DNA from: Flocculibacter collagenilyticus
Lineage (GTDB): Bacteria > Pseudomonadota > Gammaproteobacteria > Enterobacterales > Alteromonadaceae
Direction of reading: 5' to 3'
DNA length: 64,000 bases
Assembly (NCBI RefSeq): GCF_016469335.1
Contig: NZ_CP059888.1
Span: forward strand, 1,922,001 to 1,986,000
Shown here one piece after another: positions 46,740-55,713 of this stretch. Below the pieces are notes generated by a model. It saw only the letters and a list, made by a program, of their open reading frames with translations, was not told where the DNA came from and did no database searches. Both the position numbers and the translations under genes were made by a program. Numbering within the stretch: the stretch's first letter is position 1; every line of letters starts with the position of its first letter.

Positions 46740-47879
46740 TCAATACCCCAAAGTAAGCTGTCTTAAAATTAACTTGCTACTTTGATAGCCTGTGGGTTTA
46801 TCAGAAGCCGCTTTTTCAACTGGTATGTCTATCCATGGCTTATCAATCTCTGTTTGTACATTTTTTTTACTGAAGTCGAATATATAAAGCTCATTGGCGA
46901 TAATCTTTTCCATCGCAGCTTGGCTCTTTCTACTTATGCGATGCCAGTAATTTAGAGGACGATTATTCAAAATATCGTGCTCTGCTGTTACAGGGCATGT
47001 ATGACGGTAAACTTCAAACTCGGGAGATTCAGGCAAAGGTTTAGATATATCCATAAAGCGTATGATGCGCTCCCAAAATAATGCGCAAAACGTACCTGTA
47101 GATGAGTAAAACTCTGAGTAATAACGAAGGCTAAATTCAGGGAATTCACCAAATGATTTGTGCCGTATAGTCGGGATATAGGTTTCTGTAACTGAGTTTG
47201 CTCGTCGACGATGGAAAGTAACTTTGCTATATGTGCAAACTACATCCTCCCATTTAAAACAAACATTGCCAAACTCATCACAAGTTACATCACTATATCT
47301 TTCATACTTATCAATATATTTTGTTAAACCATGCATAGAAACCGTTTGGTTTTTTCTATCAAAATACATGCAATTTGGTTTCTTAAGAACCTGATACCAA
47401 GTATGCACATTAATCCAACAAAAATTCCAACTAATAGTGACTAAAAAAATAATGAAGCTTTGTAATAACTGCTCTGAGTCACCTAATGACATTAACAACA
47501 GGGAAACCCACATTATTGTGCCAATACCACCAACAAAGTGAAGAAGTAAAAATAGAAGGTCACCAATAGTAGCAAATACTTTTAAGCGAGCTATATCTTT
47601 AACATCCTCGTGGTCTATCACCAGAAATCTGGCTGTGTTCTTCAACGCTGCCCATTCCATGTATCTATTTTTAAAAGACGACTTGGCTAAAATAAAGTTA
47701 GAAATATTAATGCCATTGCTACCAGCATTAATTTGCTCCCTTTTAAAAAAATCATGAAATAGTGGCTGTATTTGAAAGAACCTGTTAAACCGTGTCTTTT
47801 TAGGTATAGGGTTTTCTGGCATATATCGGTAGCACAAGCCTCTATCAGCATTTCTCTGTAACAATTCATCATATTCCAT
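46740..47879 (-). CDS. Large membrane immunity-like protein, third paralogue (unit C, gene 1)
   Basis: A 379-aa protein diverged from, but clearly homologous to, the proteins at 50370-51440 and 49290-50358. Shared blocks are the central two hydrophobic segments (about 100-160), '..P..MYFDR.NQ.V.M', CxDEFGN-x-F-x-W-x-D, FWER-x-x-RFMD-x-x-KPLP-x-x-PEFEV-x-RH-x-CPVTAE and the RP-x-x-YW segment. The W-containing cytoplasmic domain is reminiscent of DUF6708-type T6SS-linked proteins (low certainty). It is followed by two small one-helix proteins, forming a three-gene unit. The likely role is membrane-located immunity to a pore-forming effector (inference). Confidence 0.65.
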   Translation of the reverse strand: MEYDELLQRNADRGLCYRYMPENPIPKKTRFNRFFQIQPLFHDFFKREQINAGSNGINISNFILAKSSFKNRYMEWAALKNTARFLVIDHEDVKDIARLKVFATIGDLLFLLLHFVGGIGTIMWVSLLLMSLGDSEQLLQSFIIFLVTISWNFCWINVHTWYQVLKKPNCMYFDRKNQTVSMHGLTKYIDKYERYSDVTCDEFGNVCFKWEDVVCTYSKVTFHRRRANSVTETYIPTIRHKSFGEFPEFSLRYYSEFYSSTGTFCALFWERIIRFMDISKPLPESPEFEVYRHTCPVTAEHDILNNRPLNYWHRISRKSQAAMEKIIANELYIFDFSKKNVQTEIDKPWIDIPVEKAASDKPTGYQSSKLILRQLTLGY

Positions 47880-47979
47880 TACATACTCCTACAGCCTGCC
47901 ATAATACTGCTGTGTCTTTCGCTTGACTTACCACTTCAATTTTACTCTTACACAACTCATCTAATGAAACTAAAATACC

Positions 47980-48540
47980 CTAAAGTGATATAAACTTTTT
48001 CCAATCAGTTGCTATTTCATAATTTAATTCAAATATCTTCAGCCTTTTTTTTCTTCTTGCTACTCTTTGATTTTTAGCTAGAAACAGAACATTAAATGTC
48101 AGTACGCTTAGATTATCCTTGGTTTGCATCAGCTCATTAAAAGGGAAGGATGCAACGTTTGTCCAAGTTTCGTAGGAAATCTCCCCACCTATGGATTCTG
48201 GGCTCGATAATGAAAACTCATAGCAAAACCTATCATTGTTTTTTAAACTGGCTGCTGAGCTAGTTGGTAAGATAGAAGATTTTGCTGCTGATGAAGTGTC
48301 GTCTACTGTAACTTTTATTTCATACTCATCACTCACAAACTTTAAATTACCTTTAAATAGTACTTTACACATCCCTTCATCGATAATAGTGCGCATTCTT
48401 AGCGGTATATAATTTGACCTGAACTCTGGGCTTTGGCCATAAATATAATTTTTTATTTTCAGAAAATACAACACACAGTAGAGGACATTAGTAAAAAGAA
48501 AGGCATAAATTAAAAGCTCATAAGTCTCTAATTGCGACAT
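47980..48540 (-). CDS. One-helix membrane protein with beta domain (unit B, gene 3)
   Basis: A 186-aa protein with an N-terminal membrane helix (about 8-26) and a beta-rich domain (YEIKVTVDDTS, ISYETWTNVASFPF, TFNVLFLAKNQ). It is a paralogue of 45464-46078. It starts 2 bp after the stop of the preceding small gene, so the two are translationally linked. A Ser/Ala-rich loop (about 82-100) replaces the Lys/Asn-rich part of its relative. Function is unknown and inferred from context. Confidence 0.6.
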   Translation of the reverse strand: MSQLETYELLIYAFLFTNVLYCVLYFLKIKNYIYGQSPEFRSNYIPLRMRTIIDEGMCKVLFKGNLKFVSDEYEIKVTVDDTSSAAKSSILPTSSAASLKNNDRFCYEFSLSSPESIGGEISYETWTNVASFPFNELMQTKDNLSVLTFNVLFLAKNQRVARRKKRLKIFELNYEIATDWKKFISL

Positions 48541-48542
48541 AC

Positions 48543-49178
48543 TTATCTTATGCTCCCTTTTATAAAGTTAATATCTATTTCGCTGCCAAAATCACCGAGC
48601 TGACTTAATAGCCCATCTCTTTGATAATAGCGATACTTTAAATTAATAATCTGTGTGGTTGCTATGTGTGCACGGTGCTTAACATGTTGAGCTTTATTTC
48701 TAAATGTGAGTTCTACAACAAACAGCACCTTTCGCATGCCACTTTCAGGTGGAACGATATCAATTTTTTCAAACCTAAAAACGTTTAAACCTTTCGTAGC
48801 GTCTAATTTATCAATTACATTTGAAAGTAAGTAGCTTTTCTTTGTGCTGAATTGTATTCCGCCTTCTTGGCGCTTGTTACAAGAGTAACCGCATATAGGT
48901 AAGGTTTTAGTTGGATGTGTTATATCGTACAAAGATAGTTGAATAGTGCAGAAGTGCATATTTTTATAATGCTCTAACTGACCTTGCAAGCTAACATCAA
49001 CAAAATTTCGGTTATGAACACTAATGAGAAGTTTAAAAGGGCCATCCTGCTTATTCAGCAGTTTTCTAACATGGCTACTAAGCACTTGAGTGGTTTTCCA
49101 CTTAAAGTTATAGAACATGTAGATGAAAAATGGCAGGAGTATAATTCCCACAAATGCAATAAATCTAATGGTTGTCAT
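48543..49178 (-). CDS. One-helix membrane protein with beta domain (unit B, gene 2)
   Basis: A 211-aa protein with an N-terminal helix (about 5-23) and a soluble domain containing CTIQLSLYDITHPTKT and IDIVPPESGMRKVLFVVELTF. It is a paralogue of 46108-46725. It lies 111 bp after the split large gene and 2 bp before the third gene of the unit. I do not recognise a described family. The strand pattern suggests an immunoglobulin-like or lipocalin-like beta domain, a guess that needs structure prediction. Confidence 0.6.
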   Translation of the reverse strand: MTTIRFIAFVGIILLPFFIYMFYNFKWKTTQVLSSHVRKLLNKQDGPFKLLISVHNRNFVDVSLQGQLEHYKNMHFCTIQLSLYDITHPTKTLPICGYSCNKRQEGGIQFSTKKSYLLSNVIDKLDATKGLNVFRFEKIDIVPPESGMRKVLFVVELTFRNKAQHVKHRAHIATTQIINLKYRYYQRDGLLSQLGDFGSEIDINFIKGSIR

Positions 49179-49289
49179 ATCAAGCTCACTGTATTTGCTA
49201 TGTTAGATATTCTCAAAAAATCTTATCTGGGCAATTAGGTCAAATATTTCACGTGTTCGATTAATGTTACTCATCACTTATTAATTAAC

Positions 49290-50358
49290 TTAGCGCACAC
49301 CAAAACAAAGCTGATACATGATACGCCTGCACTTTTCTTTAAACGTCATTCTGTCTTTTAGTGCGTCATCAATAGTCCAGCGTTCCCACGGTCTTGTAAT
49401 GTCTTCTTTAGGTGGCTCTGCCAGTAAGTCAAATGTACTGCATTCATCATCTAGTTCTTCTTCAATCTGCATTTGTTGATCAAACCCCATGTCGCGCCAG
49501 TAGCGTTCAGGTCGCTGATTTTGTTTATCAAACTCTGCGGTAACGGGACATAAATGGCGGCATACTTCAAACTCTGGCACGTCAGGCAATGGCTTAGTTT
49601 TATCCATAAAACGCACGTAGCGCTCCCAAAATCGTACGCTTGGTGTTACGCTACCGCTTGATTCGTGTACTACGCCGATTGATTTAAACCACTTATATTT
49701 TTGTCGCTCACGGTGATAAATTTCTGGCATAAAAGCAACAGCGGTGGGCGTAGTCATTTTTCTGTCTATGTCGCAACGAATATCATCCCAATCAAAAATA
49801 GGGTTGCCATATTCGTCTCTGTCATTACATTCGGCATTTGCCACCCTCTTGGTCATACCTACCACTTGGTTTACACGATCAAAGAACATAAATTGCGGGC
49901 GTTCAAGTAGCGAAAAAATAGGAATTAGGTTCATCCAAGCAATATTCCAAATCATGGTTGAAATGGGCAGCCACCAAGGAAAAGGCTCCTTTCCAAAGGG
50001 AAGCCAATACAATGTAAAGAGAATAGTCAAAAATGTAGCTCCCCCCCCACACAAATGGAGGGCCAAAATACAACATGCGCCATGCATTTTGGCCGCACTT
50101 TAATACCATGTAGCGTTCTGGCTGCTGTTCGTATGGTGTAAGCTTTTGCAGTAAGTAATCATCTGTAGTGGCATCTCTTAGAGTGCCAAATACTCTCGGT
50201 GTAATGCACAGTCCTGTAAACCGATATCTAAAGGTGTTATCAATTACTGCTTCAAAAAAACGATTAAAAAATGTTTGTTTGGGGGCTGGGCAAAATAAAC
50301 GCGCTTTTTCATACGACTCTAAGTCGGCCATTTTTCGAGTTGGGTTAATACTATTCAT
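49290..50358 (-). pseudogene. Large membrane immunity-like protein, split by one extra G (unit B, gene 1)
   Basis: Two overlapping reading frames (50358-49903 and the frame ending at 49290) together match the intact neighbour at 50370-51440 from end to end. The first begins NPTRKMADLESYEKARLF and goes out of frame in the first hydrophobic segment after FVWGG. The second resumes with ATFLTILFTLYW and ends MYQLCFGVR. The break is exactly at eight consecutive G on the coding strand (50041-50048). With seven G the frame is continuous and gives 355 aa, against 356 aa in the neighbour. Apart from this the copy is well preserved with no other stop, so it is either phase-variable, recently broken, or a sequencing error. 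Confidence 0.8.
50041..50048 (-). repeat. Homopolymer of eight G (coding strand) at the frame break
   Basis: Eight C on the plus strand, lying in the codons for the Trp-Gly-Gly turn of the first membrane segment. Tracts of this kind slip during replication and are typical of contingency loci. The intact neighbour has no such run at the same place. Confidence 0.8.
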
Positions 50359-50369
50359 AGCTTACTAAC

Positions 50370-51440
50370 TTAGCGAACACCAACACAAAGTTGATACATG
50401 ATACGCCTGCACTTCTCTTTAAAGGTCATTCTGTCTTTTAGTGCATCATCTATTGGCCAACGCTCCCACGGTCTAGTAATATCTTCTTTTGGAGGCTCGG
50501 CCAGTAAATCAAACTTACTGCACTCTTCATCTAATTCTTCTTCAATTTGCATTTGCTGATCAAATCCCATGTCCCGCCAGTAGCGTTCAGGTCGCTGATT
50601 TTGTTTATCAAACTCTGCGGTAACGGGACATAAATGGCGGCAAGCTTCAAATTCTGGCACGTCTGGCAGTGGTTTCGTTTTATCCATAAAACGCACGTAG
50701 CTCTCCCAGAACCGTACGCTTGGTGTTACGCTACCGCTTGACTCGTGCACCACGCCGATTGATTTAAACCACTGATATTTTTGACGTTCACGATGGTAAA
50801 TTTCTGGCATAAAGGCAACAGCGGTGGGGGTGGTCATTTTTCTGTCTATGTCACAACGAATATCATCCCAATCAAAAATAGGGTTGCCATATTCGTCTCT
50901 GCTTTTACACTCAGAATTTGCCACCCTTTTGGTCATACCTACTACTTGGTTTACACGGTCAAAAAACATAAATTGAGGGCGCTCAAGTAGCGAAAGAATA
51001 GGAATAAGGTTCATCCAGATAATATTCCAACTCAGAGTAAGACTGGGTAACTCCCATGGAAAGGGGTCGTTTTGCCAGAAAAAAAACCAAGAGACGATAA
51101 TTATAATTGAACAAATTGTACCTATACCTCCTAAAAATGGAACCCCCAAGTAAAGCATACGCCATGCATTTTGGCCGCACCCTAAAATCATATAACGCTC
51201 TGGTTGCTTGTCATACGGTGTTAGTTTCTGTAATAAATGACCGTCTGTCGTCGTATCTTTCAAAGCGCCAAATAAACTTGGTGTAATACATAACCCTGTG
51301 AACTGGTATCTAAAAGAGTCGTCTATTACCGCTTCAAAAAAACGGTTAAAAAATGTTTGTTTGGGGGCTGGGCAAAATAAACGCGCTTTTTCATACGACT
51401 TTAAGTCGGCCATTTTTAGTTTACGTGTTGTGCTAGTCAT
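50370..51440 (-). CDS. Large membrane immunity-like protein directly after the effector (unit A)
   Basis: A 356-aa protein with two hydrophobic segments (about 110-135 and 145-170) joined by a short polar turn, flanked by an N-terminal cytoplasmic part (MADLKSYEKARLFCPAPKQTFF) and a long soluble C-terminal domain. That domain has RPQFMFFDRVNQVVGMTKR, DEYGNPIFDWDDIRCD, VRFWESYVRFMDKTKPLP and CRHLCPVTAEFDKQNQRPERYW. Its ATG overlaps the effector stop by 8 bp (ATGACTAG), so it is coupled to the effector. This position and its membrane nature make it the prime immunity candidate. It may be DUF6708-related. Alternative: an effector co-chaperone. Confidence 0.7.
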   Translation of the reverse strand: MTSTTRKLKMADLKSYEKARLFCPAPKQTFFNRFFEAVIDDSFRYQFTGLCITPSLFGALKDTTTDGHLLQKLTPYDKQPERYMILGCGQNAWRMLYLGVPFLGGIGTICSIIIIVSWFFFWQNDPFPWELPSLTLSWNIIWMNLIPILSLLERPQFMFFDRVNQVVGMTKRVANSECKSRDEYGNPIFDWDDIRCDIDRKMTTPTAVAFMPEIYHRERQKYQWFKSIGVVHESSGSVTPSVRFWESYVRFMDKTKPLPDVPEFEACRHLCPVTAEFDKQNQRPERYWRDMGFDQQMQIEEELDEECSKFDLLAEPPKEDITRPWERWPIDDALKDRMTFKEKCRRIMYQLCVGVR

Positions 51441-54400
51441 ATAGTGTGTAATCTATAGGTAAAGTTAATTCGTTGTTATGAACATAAGTGGGCGTTACTT
51501 GCACATTGTCAAGCAAAAACGTTTTTGGCGTGTTAATTTCAAAATGAAACTGTGCAGCAGTAAGCTGGTTATGTTCATTATAAACAGGGGTATAGTCTTT
51601 TTTTGCATTGGCTAACACTACCTCCCTTTCATAATGCGTTATTATTGGTTGGCCGGCTTTGTATATGTTAGTTGCTGTGTCCCAAGTATCGTAAGTAATG
51701 CGCACAGAAATTGACGACACCCCTTTTTGAAAGTGCGGTAAGCTAACTTCGGCAATAAAGTATGAGCCTTTAACGCAGGTTAATGAAACACTAGGGCTAA
51801 ACAGTAAAGAGCATAAGTATTTGTATAAGGTATCAGACTTTTTTAAGTTATTGGTTAGGTTATTATTGTTGGGCTCATCTTTTGCAAAGGGGCTGTGTTT
51901 TGCCCATAGCTCACCTTGTGTGTCAGTTAGCATGGTCGCAATAATCGACATGCTAATTGCGCCTAAAAATAAAGCCCAACCAATTGGTCCTGCCGAAAGG
52001 TAAATAGCACTGTAAATTGCCGAGCTAATACTTAAGCCGCCGGCAATAATGGATGCTATGGCTGCATCCTTATCATGCTTACTCGCAAGTGATAATCCAT
52101 CAACTATTTGCAGCCCGCCCGTAACTGCACCTACACCCCCTGAGAAGCTACGAAGTATGGTGAATTTTGCAGTGTTTTTTCTTCTGCGAAATGTTTTTGC
52201 TATCTCAGTTGCCCTTGCTTTGGTTAACGGGTGCGCTTCCCCTTTTTGTGCATATAAATCCCATAACTCACCTGTTGCTGCGATTACTGAGCCTAACGTA
52301 GCTAAGTGCTTAAAAGTTTGATAACCACCAGACTTGCCACCAAAACTCTGTTCATATATCGCATAGGTGTAAATCGCATTAATAGCCGCAATGCCCGCAA
52401 AAATTGATGATATAGCATACTGTGAAGTATGCACGAGGCTTTTTAGATCAGTTACTCTGAGTGCTCGCTCAACACCATCATCATAAAACACATTACCCAG
52501 TGTTTTGGCTTCACTTTGTGGAATTTTATTCCTAGGAACAATAATGCCAGGGATTTTTTTCACATAAACGTCATCATACAGAATATTTCGGTCTGCCAAT
52601 TCATGTAGAATGCTTTCAATTTCTGCACGTGTTTGCGGCAATATTGCATCATAGGCTGAGGGGGCTTTACTAAATGCAACCGACGGATTGTTTTTCCATA
52701 TATGGTGATAAAGCGTAACAACATGGCCTTTGTTAATGGACTTGCCTTCTCTAATATTTTTAATCGAGTTAATAACGGCTTTGTTTGCTTCTTTTGTTTT
52801 AATTAACCCTCTGAAAGAATGCTCGGTTACACTGTAATTTATTAGTACATGATCTTTATCTACTTGACCAATCGTACCTATACGACTACCTTCCATCATG
52901 TCTGGCAAGTAACTCTTCGCTGTAGCAAAAAATTGAAATAGTATCGTAGGTTTAACTTGTTCAGCACTATCTACCGCATTTTTGAATACCCGTGTGTAGT
53001 AATTGAGTAATTCATTAATGCCTCGCTTAATTGTATCTGAGGTATGTAAATATGGAAAAATAGGATCAGGAAAATACTCTGACTCCATCGCAGCTTGAGA
53101 CACTTTTTTATCATCTAGCTTTTCTGGGGAGTATGCGCCTATAGACGTTAATAATTTAGACTTGTCGGGTTCATTTTTTGATCCATCTTCACCATAAAGC
53201 CCCTCTGGCGCCATTAATTGTGTGTATACCCAACTTTTTTTATTTTTCATTAACGATGAAATAATTGCCTGACCATCAGCAATCACAGCTTTTATTGATG
53301 CTGTAATGTTATCGCGCTTTTCTTTATTAGTTATCGCTGGTAAATACACTGGCGTTGCTGCCATGGGCAACAAGTGCATATTCAACATATTATAAAGTAA
53401 CTCAAATGCATGTGTGTAGTTTAAGAGCGATAGACTGGTAAAATCTACCGTTGCAACTTCCCATGCTGGTGGCGGTTGTACGTTTTGTTGGCTACAACAA
53501 TCACTAAATGGCGTAATCGCGTTATCACTAACCACTTCTTGTTTAAATATGTTGATCAGGGTAGCTCTAGCTTTTGTATATGCTTCGAGTATGTCGCAAA
53601 CTGCTTCTGGCTCTTCGCCAATAAGATATTTTTCTAATTTATACCTGCATAAATCTTCAGCAATATCTCTTAGATCTTTGCTTTGCCCGTCTCTGTTTTT
53701 ATAGCGTTCTCTTATTCCAACTCTAATTTCATGATAACGCTCCATTTCATGAAGTTCTTCATCAAAGTAATATCGGTGCGCTAAAATCGCAGATTTGTAG
53801 TACCCGTCTGACTCTAATGCATTTTGATTTTGTTTTAGCATGGCCAGTGCTGCGGCAGCATCGGTAGCAATGTCTTGCGCTATACCCAATAAATCATGTA
53901 CATAAACACATGCTTCACCATTAACCACACCCATGTTTTCAATATTTTCATAATCTGGCGCTGAAGACAGATCAATTGTTTGCATTCGTTTTTGGCGAAG
54001 TTGTGTCGCTAATCCAGCGTCATCGCATCGGCTTAACGCGGGCGATAAGTTAAAACGTTCATCCTTTTGATACATTCCGCCTAATGCAATAACATACTCC
54101 CAAGACCACTGAATGCGTGAGAAAGCGATTTCAATAATTGGGTTAGTAAGGGTTTTATTTTCATTGAGTAAGCCAATACTTCTGCTAGGGAAAACAATTT
54201 CTTTAGCGGCTAACGAGCTGAATGGACGAACGTCTTTATCGTGATATTCTGCCAAATCAACTTCACTTAAGTCACCGTTTGGCAGCGCTGCAATTTCGCG
54301 CCATAAAAAGCCATCAATGAAAATATAGTAATAACCAATAGCTTCGGTTGCTAAAAGGGCATCTTGATCTGCCCTCATTGCTACAAATTCAGGATAACCT

Positions 54401-54618
54401 GCTTTATTCTTGTCTAGCGTTGGTTCTTTAAATACCTTGGGAATAACAGCTACAAAATTTGGAACTTGATCTTCAGGTTTAGGTTTTGACTGAAGTTGTG
54501 TTTCAGAAAAGCCAAACGGTATACACAAGGCATTGCCAGTTAACGTTGGTAGCTCTAACTCTAGCTTGCATGGCATATTTTCGTCAGGAATTATTGGGGC
54601 AAAAAGTCTATTTTCCAT
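51433..54618 (-). CDS. Candidate T6SS effector: MIX-like N-terminus and hydrophobic C-terminal helices
   Basis: A 1061-aa protein. Residues about 91-150 resemble the MIX marker of T6SS effectors: GYYYIFIDGFLWREI followed by EIVFPSRSIG, then IAFSRIQWSWEYV. The usual Arg before the glycine is Ala (TEAIG). A long helical middle follows. Hydrophobic or glycine-rich helices lie at about 729-751, 821-843 and 850-899, like membrane-disrupting effectors. A beta-rich tail of about 150 residues ends the protein. The start is ATG 54618; a TTG at 54627 overlaps the upstream gene. It is cotranscribed after vgrG, DUF2169 and PAAR-like genes and coupled to an immunity-like gene. A catalytic motif is not visible, so pore formation is the favoured idea (inference). 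Confidence 0.7.
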   Translation of the reverse strand: MENRLFAPIIPDENMPCKLELELPTLTGNALCIPFGFSETQLQSKPKPEDQVPNFVAVIPKVFKEPTLDKNKAGYPEFVAMRADQDALLATEAIGYYYIFIDGFLWREIAALPNGDLSEVDLAEYHDKDVRPFSSLAAKEIVFPSRSIGLLNENKTLTNPIIEIAFSRIQWSWEYVIALGGMYQKDERFNLSPALSRCDDAGLATQLRQKRMQTIDLSSAPDYENIENMGVVNGEACVYVHDLLGIAQDIATDAAAALAMLKQNQNALESDGYYKSAILAHRYYFDEELHEMERYHEIRVGIRERYKNRDGQSKDLRDIAEDLCRYKLEKYLIGEEPEAVCDILEAYTKARATLINIFKQEVVSDNAITPFSDCCSQQNVQPPPAWEVATVDFTSLSLLNYTHAFELLYNMLNMHLLPMAATPVYLPAITNKEKRDNITASIKAVIADGQAIISSLMKNKKSWVYTQLMAPEGLYGEDGSKNEPDKSKLLTSIGAYSPEKLDDKKVSQAAMESEYFPDPIFPYLHTSDTIKRGINELLNYYTRVFKNAVDSAEQVKPTILFQFFATAKSYLPDMMEGSRIGTIGQVDKDHVLINYSVTEHSFRGLIKTKEANKAVINSIKNIREGKSINKGHVVTLYHHIWKNNPSVAFSKAPSAYDAILPQTRAEIESILHELADRNILYDDVYVKKIPGIIVPRNKIPQSEAKTLGNVFYDDGVERALRVTDLKSLVHTSQYAISSIFAGIAAINAIYTYAIYEQSFGGKSGGYQTFKHLATLGSVIAATGELWDLYAQKGEAHPLTKARATEIAKTFRRRKNTAKFTILRSFSGGVGAVTGGLQIVDGLSLASKHDKDAAIASIIAGGLSISSAIYSAIYLSAGPIGWALFLGAISMSIIATMLTDTQGELWAKHSPFAKDEPNNNNLTNNLKKSDTLYKYLCSLLFSPSVSLTCVKGSYFIAEVSLPHFQKGVSSISVRITYDTWDTATNIYKAGQPIITHYEREVVLANAKKDYTPVYNEHNQLTAAQFHFEINTPKTFLLDNVQVTPTYVHNNELTLPIDYTLYD

Positions 54619-54619
54619 A

Positions 54620-55708
54620 CTATTCAACGCCTTTATCTAATAGTTGACGCTTGGTTGTTGAACCCGCTTTAACTTTAAACCGCCCTTGGCCTACGAGTAA
54701 GTTTCCGCTTTTTGCATTAACCGAAAAAACCGATTGAGCAGGGTCTGCTTCATGCGTTTTCTCATCTCTTGGAGAAATAGACAGCCCCTGTGGCGGCGGC
54801 CCCGGAGGCTGTACTAAACCAGACGGAGGTGTGTTTTTGTTATTCGACACCATTAAGTCACCTTGACGAACGGCTGGGTTACCTTCAATTAGCACATTGA
54901 ACGATCCCATTAAAAATTCGGCTTTTTCTTTAATGGTACCGCTGGCAACCCCTTTTTTGTTTCCGGGCTGATCGCCTGTACTTTTCTTGAAGTTGCTTTT
55001 TACATGGCAGGCAGGGTTTCCATTAATTAGCACTGAGCTGGCGGTGGCATCTGCATCGCTCGACATTGCTACATTGGGGTACGGAATGGGCACCACTGAA
55101 TTACCAATTTGGGTTAAACATACATCTACCGTAGAAAGTACGCCGCCGCTATCTTTATGTACTGCTGTGCGCCCGTTAATTAATACGTTATTACCCGACA
55201 CTTTCGCTACTGTTGGATTAGGTGCATCTGGGTCTTTAACAATTTGCTTTTCAGTGCCCGCTTGCCAGCCTATGTGGGATTCAACCAAACTAATAAAATC
55301 ATCAACATTAATACTACTAACATAGCTTTGCATATCTAAACCAGACTGTTGCTCTATCCATGGCAGTATGGGTTTATTATTTTCTGCGTCCCACTGTGGA
55401 GGCTCAACAATATAGTCAGCAATAAACAGATTGATCATTTCGCCTACTGTTTTAGATTGATGCTTTGGCCTTTGTAACTCTGCTTTAAATGCGTTTTGGC
55501 TAGATGATTTATCAGGAAAAACAGCTATTCCTGCAACACTGCCGATTGAGCCATTTTGTTTTGCCATTATATTGTTTGGCATCAAAGCGATATTGTTGTG
55601 GCGCCAAGCAGTATTGCCTTCTTTTCGCAAGTCGGCTGTTTTCGCGTCAATATCGTATTGAATAGAGTTCGTTTCATTGCCTTCAATGGCGTTAATGTAT
55701 TGTGGCAT
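54620..55708 (-). CDS. PAAR-like DUF4150 protein
   Basis: A 362-aa T6SS spike-tip protein. The DUF4150 domain (about 165-290) has the typical ordered elements VDVCLTQIGNSVVPIPYPN, SSVLINGNPACHVKS, STGDQPGNKKGVASG and FNVLIEGNPAVRQGD. An N-terminal extension (about 1-160) and a C-terminal segment after the Pro/Gly linker (VQPPGPPPQGLS) are extra and may bind the effector. It lies directly upstream of the effector gene, with only an 8-bp overlap to that gene's TTG alternative, so the two probably travel together on the VgrG spike. Confidence 0.85.
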   Translation of the reverse strand: MPQYINAIEGNETNSIQYDIDAKTADLRKEGNTAWRHNNIALMPNNIMAKQNGSIGSVAGIAVFPDKSSSQNAFKAELQRPKHQSKTVGEMINLFIADYIVEPPQWDAENNKPILPWIEQQSGLDMQSYVSSINVDDFISLVESHIGWQAGTEKQIVKDPDAPNPTVAKVSGNNVLINGRTAVHKDSGGVLSTVDVCLTQIGNSVVPIPYPNVAMSSDADATASSVLINGNPACHVKSNFKKSTGDQPGNKKGVASGTIKEKAEFLMGSFNVLIEGNPAVRQGDLMVSNNKNTPPSGLVQPPGPPPQGLSISPRDEKTHEADPAQSVFSVNAKSGNLLVGQGRFKVKAGSTTKRQLLDKGVE

Positions 55709-55713
55709 AACAA

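Larger units (their letters stand above)
49290..51440 (-). repeat. Tandem duplication of a ~1.07-kb immunity-like gene
   Basis: Copies 49290-50358 and 50370-51440 are nearly identical over their 5' quarter and 3' half, including long exact stretches such as the block around 49530-49560 and 50610-50640. They diverge strongly only in the membrane-segment portion (about 49915-50110 and 50995-51190). The copies are separated by 11 bp. Confidence 0.85.

Noticed and set aside
49290-50358. Programmed frameshift of an insertion-sequence transposase
   Set aside because: The two frames match the intact neighbouring membrane protein, not a transposase, and there are no terminal inverted repeats.
42862-51440. 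Prophage
   Set aside because: One integrase only; no capsid, terminase, tail or lysis genes. VgrG and related genes belong to the T6SS.
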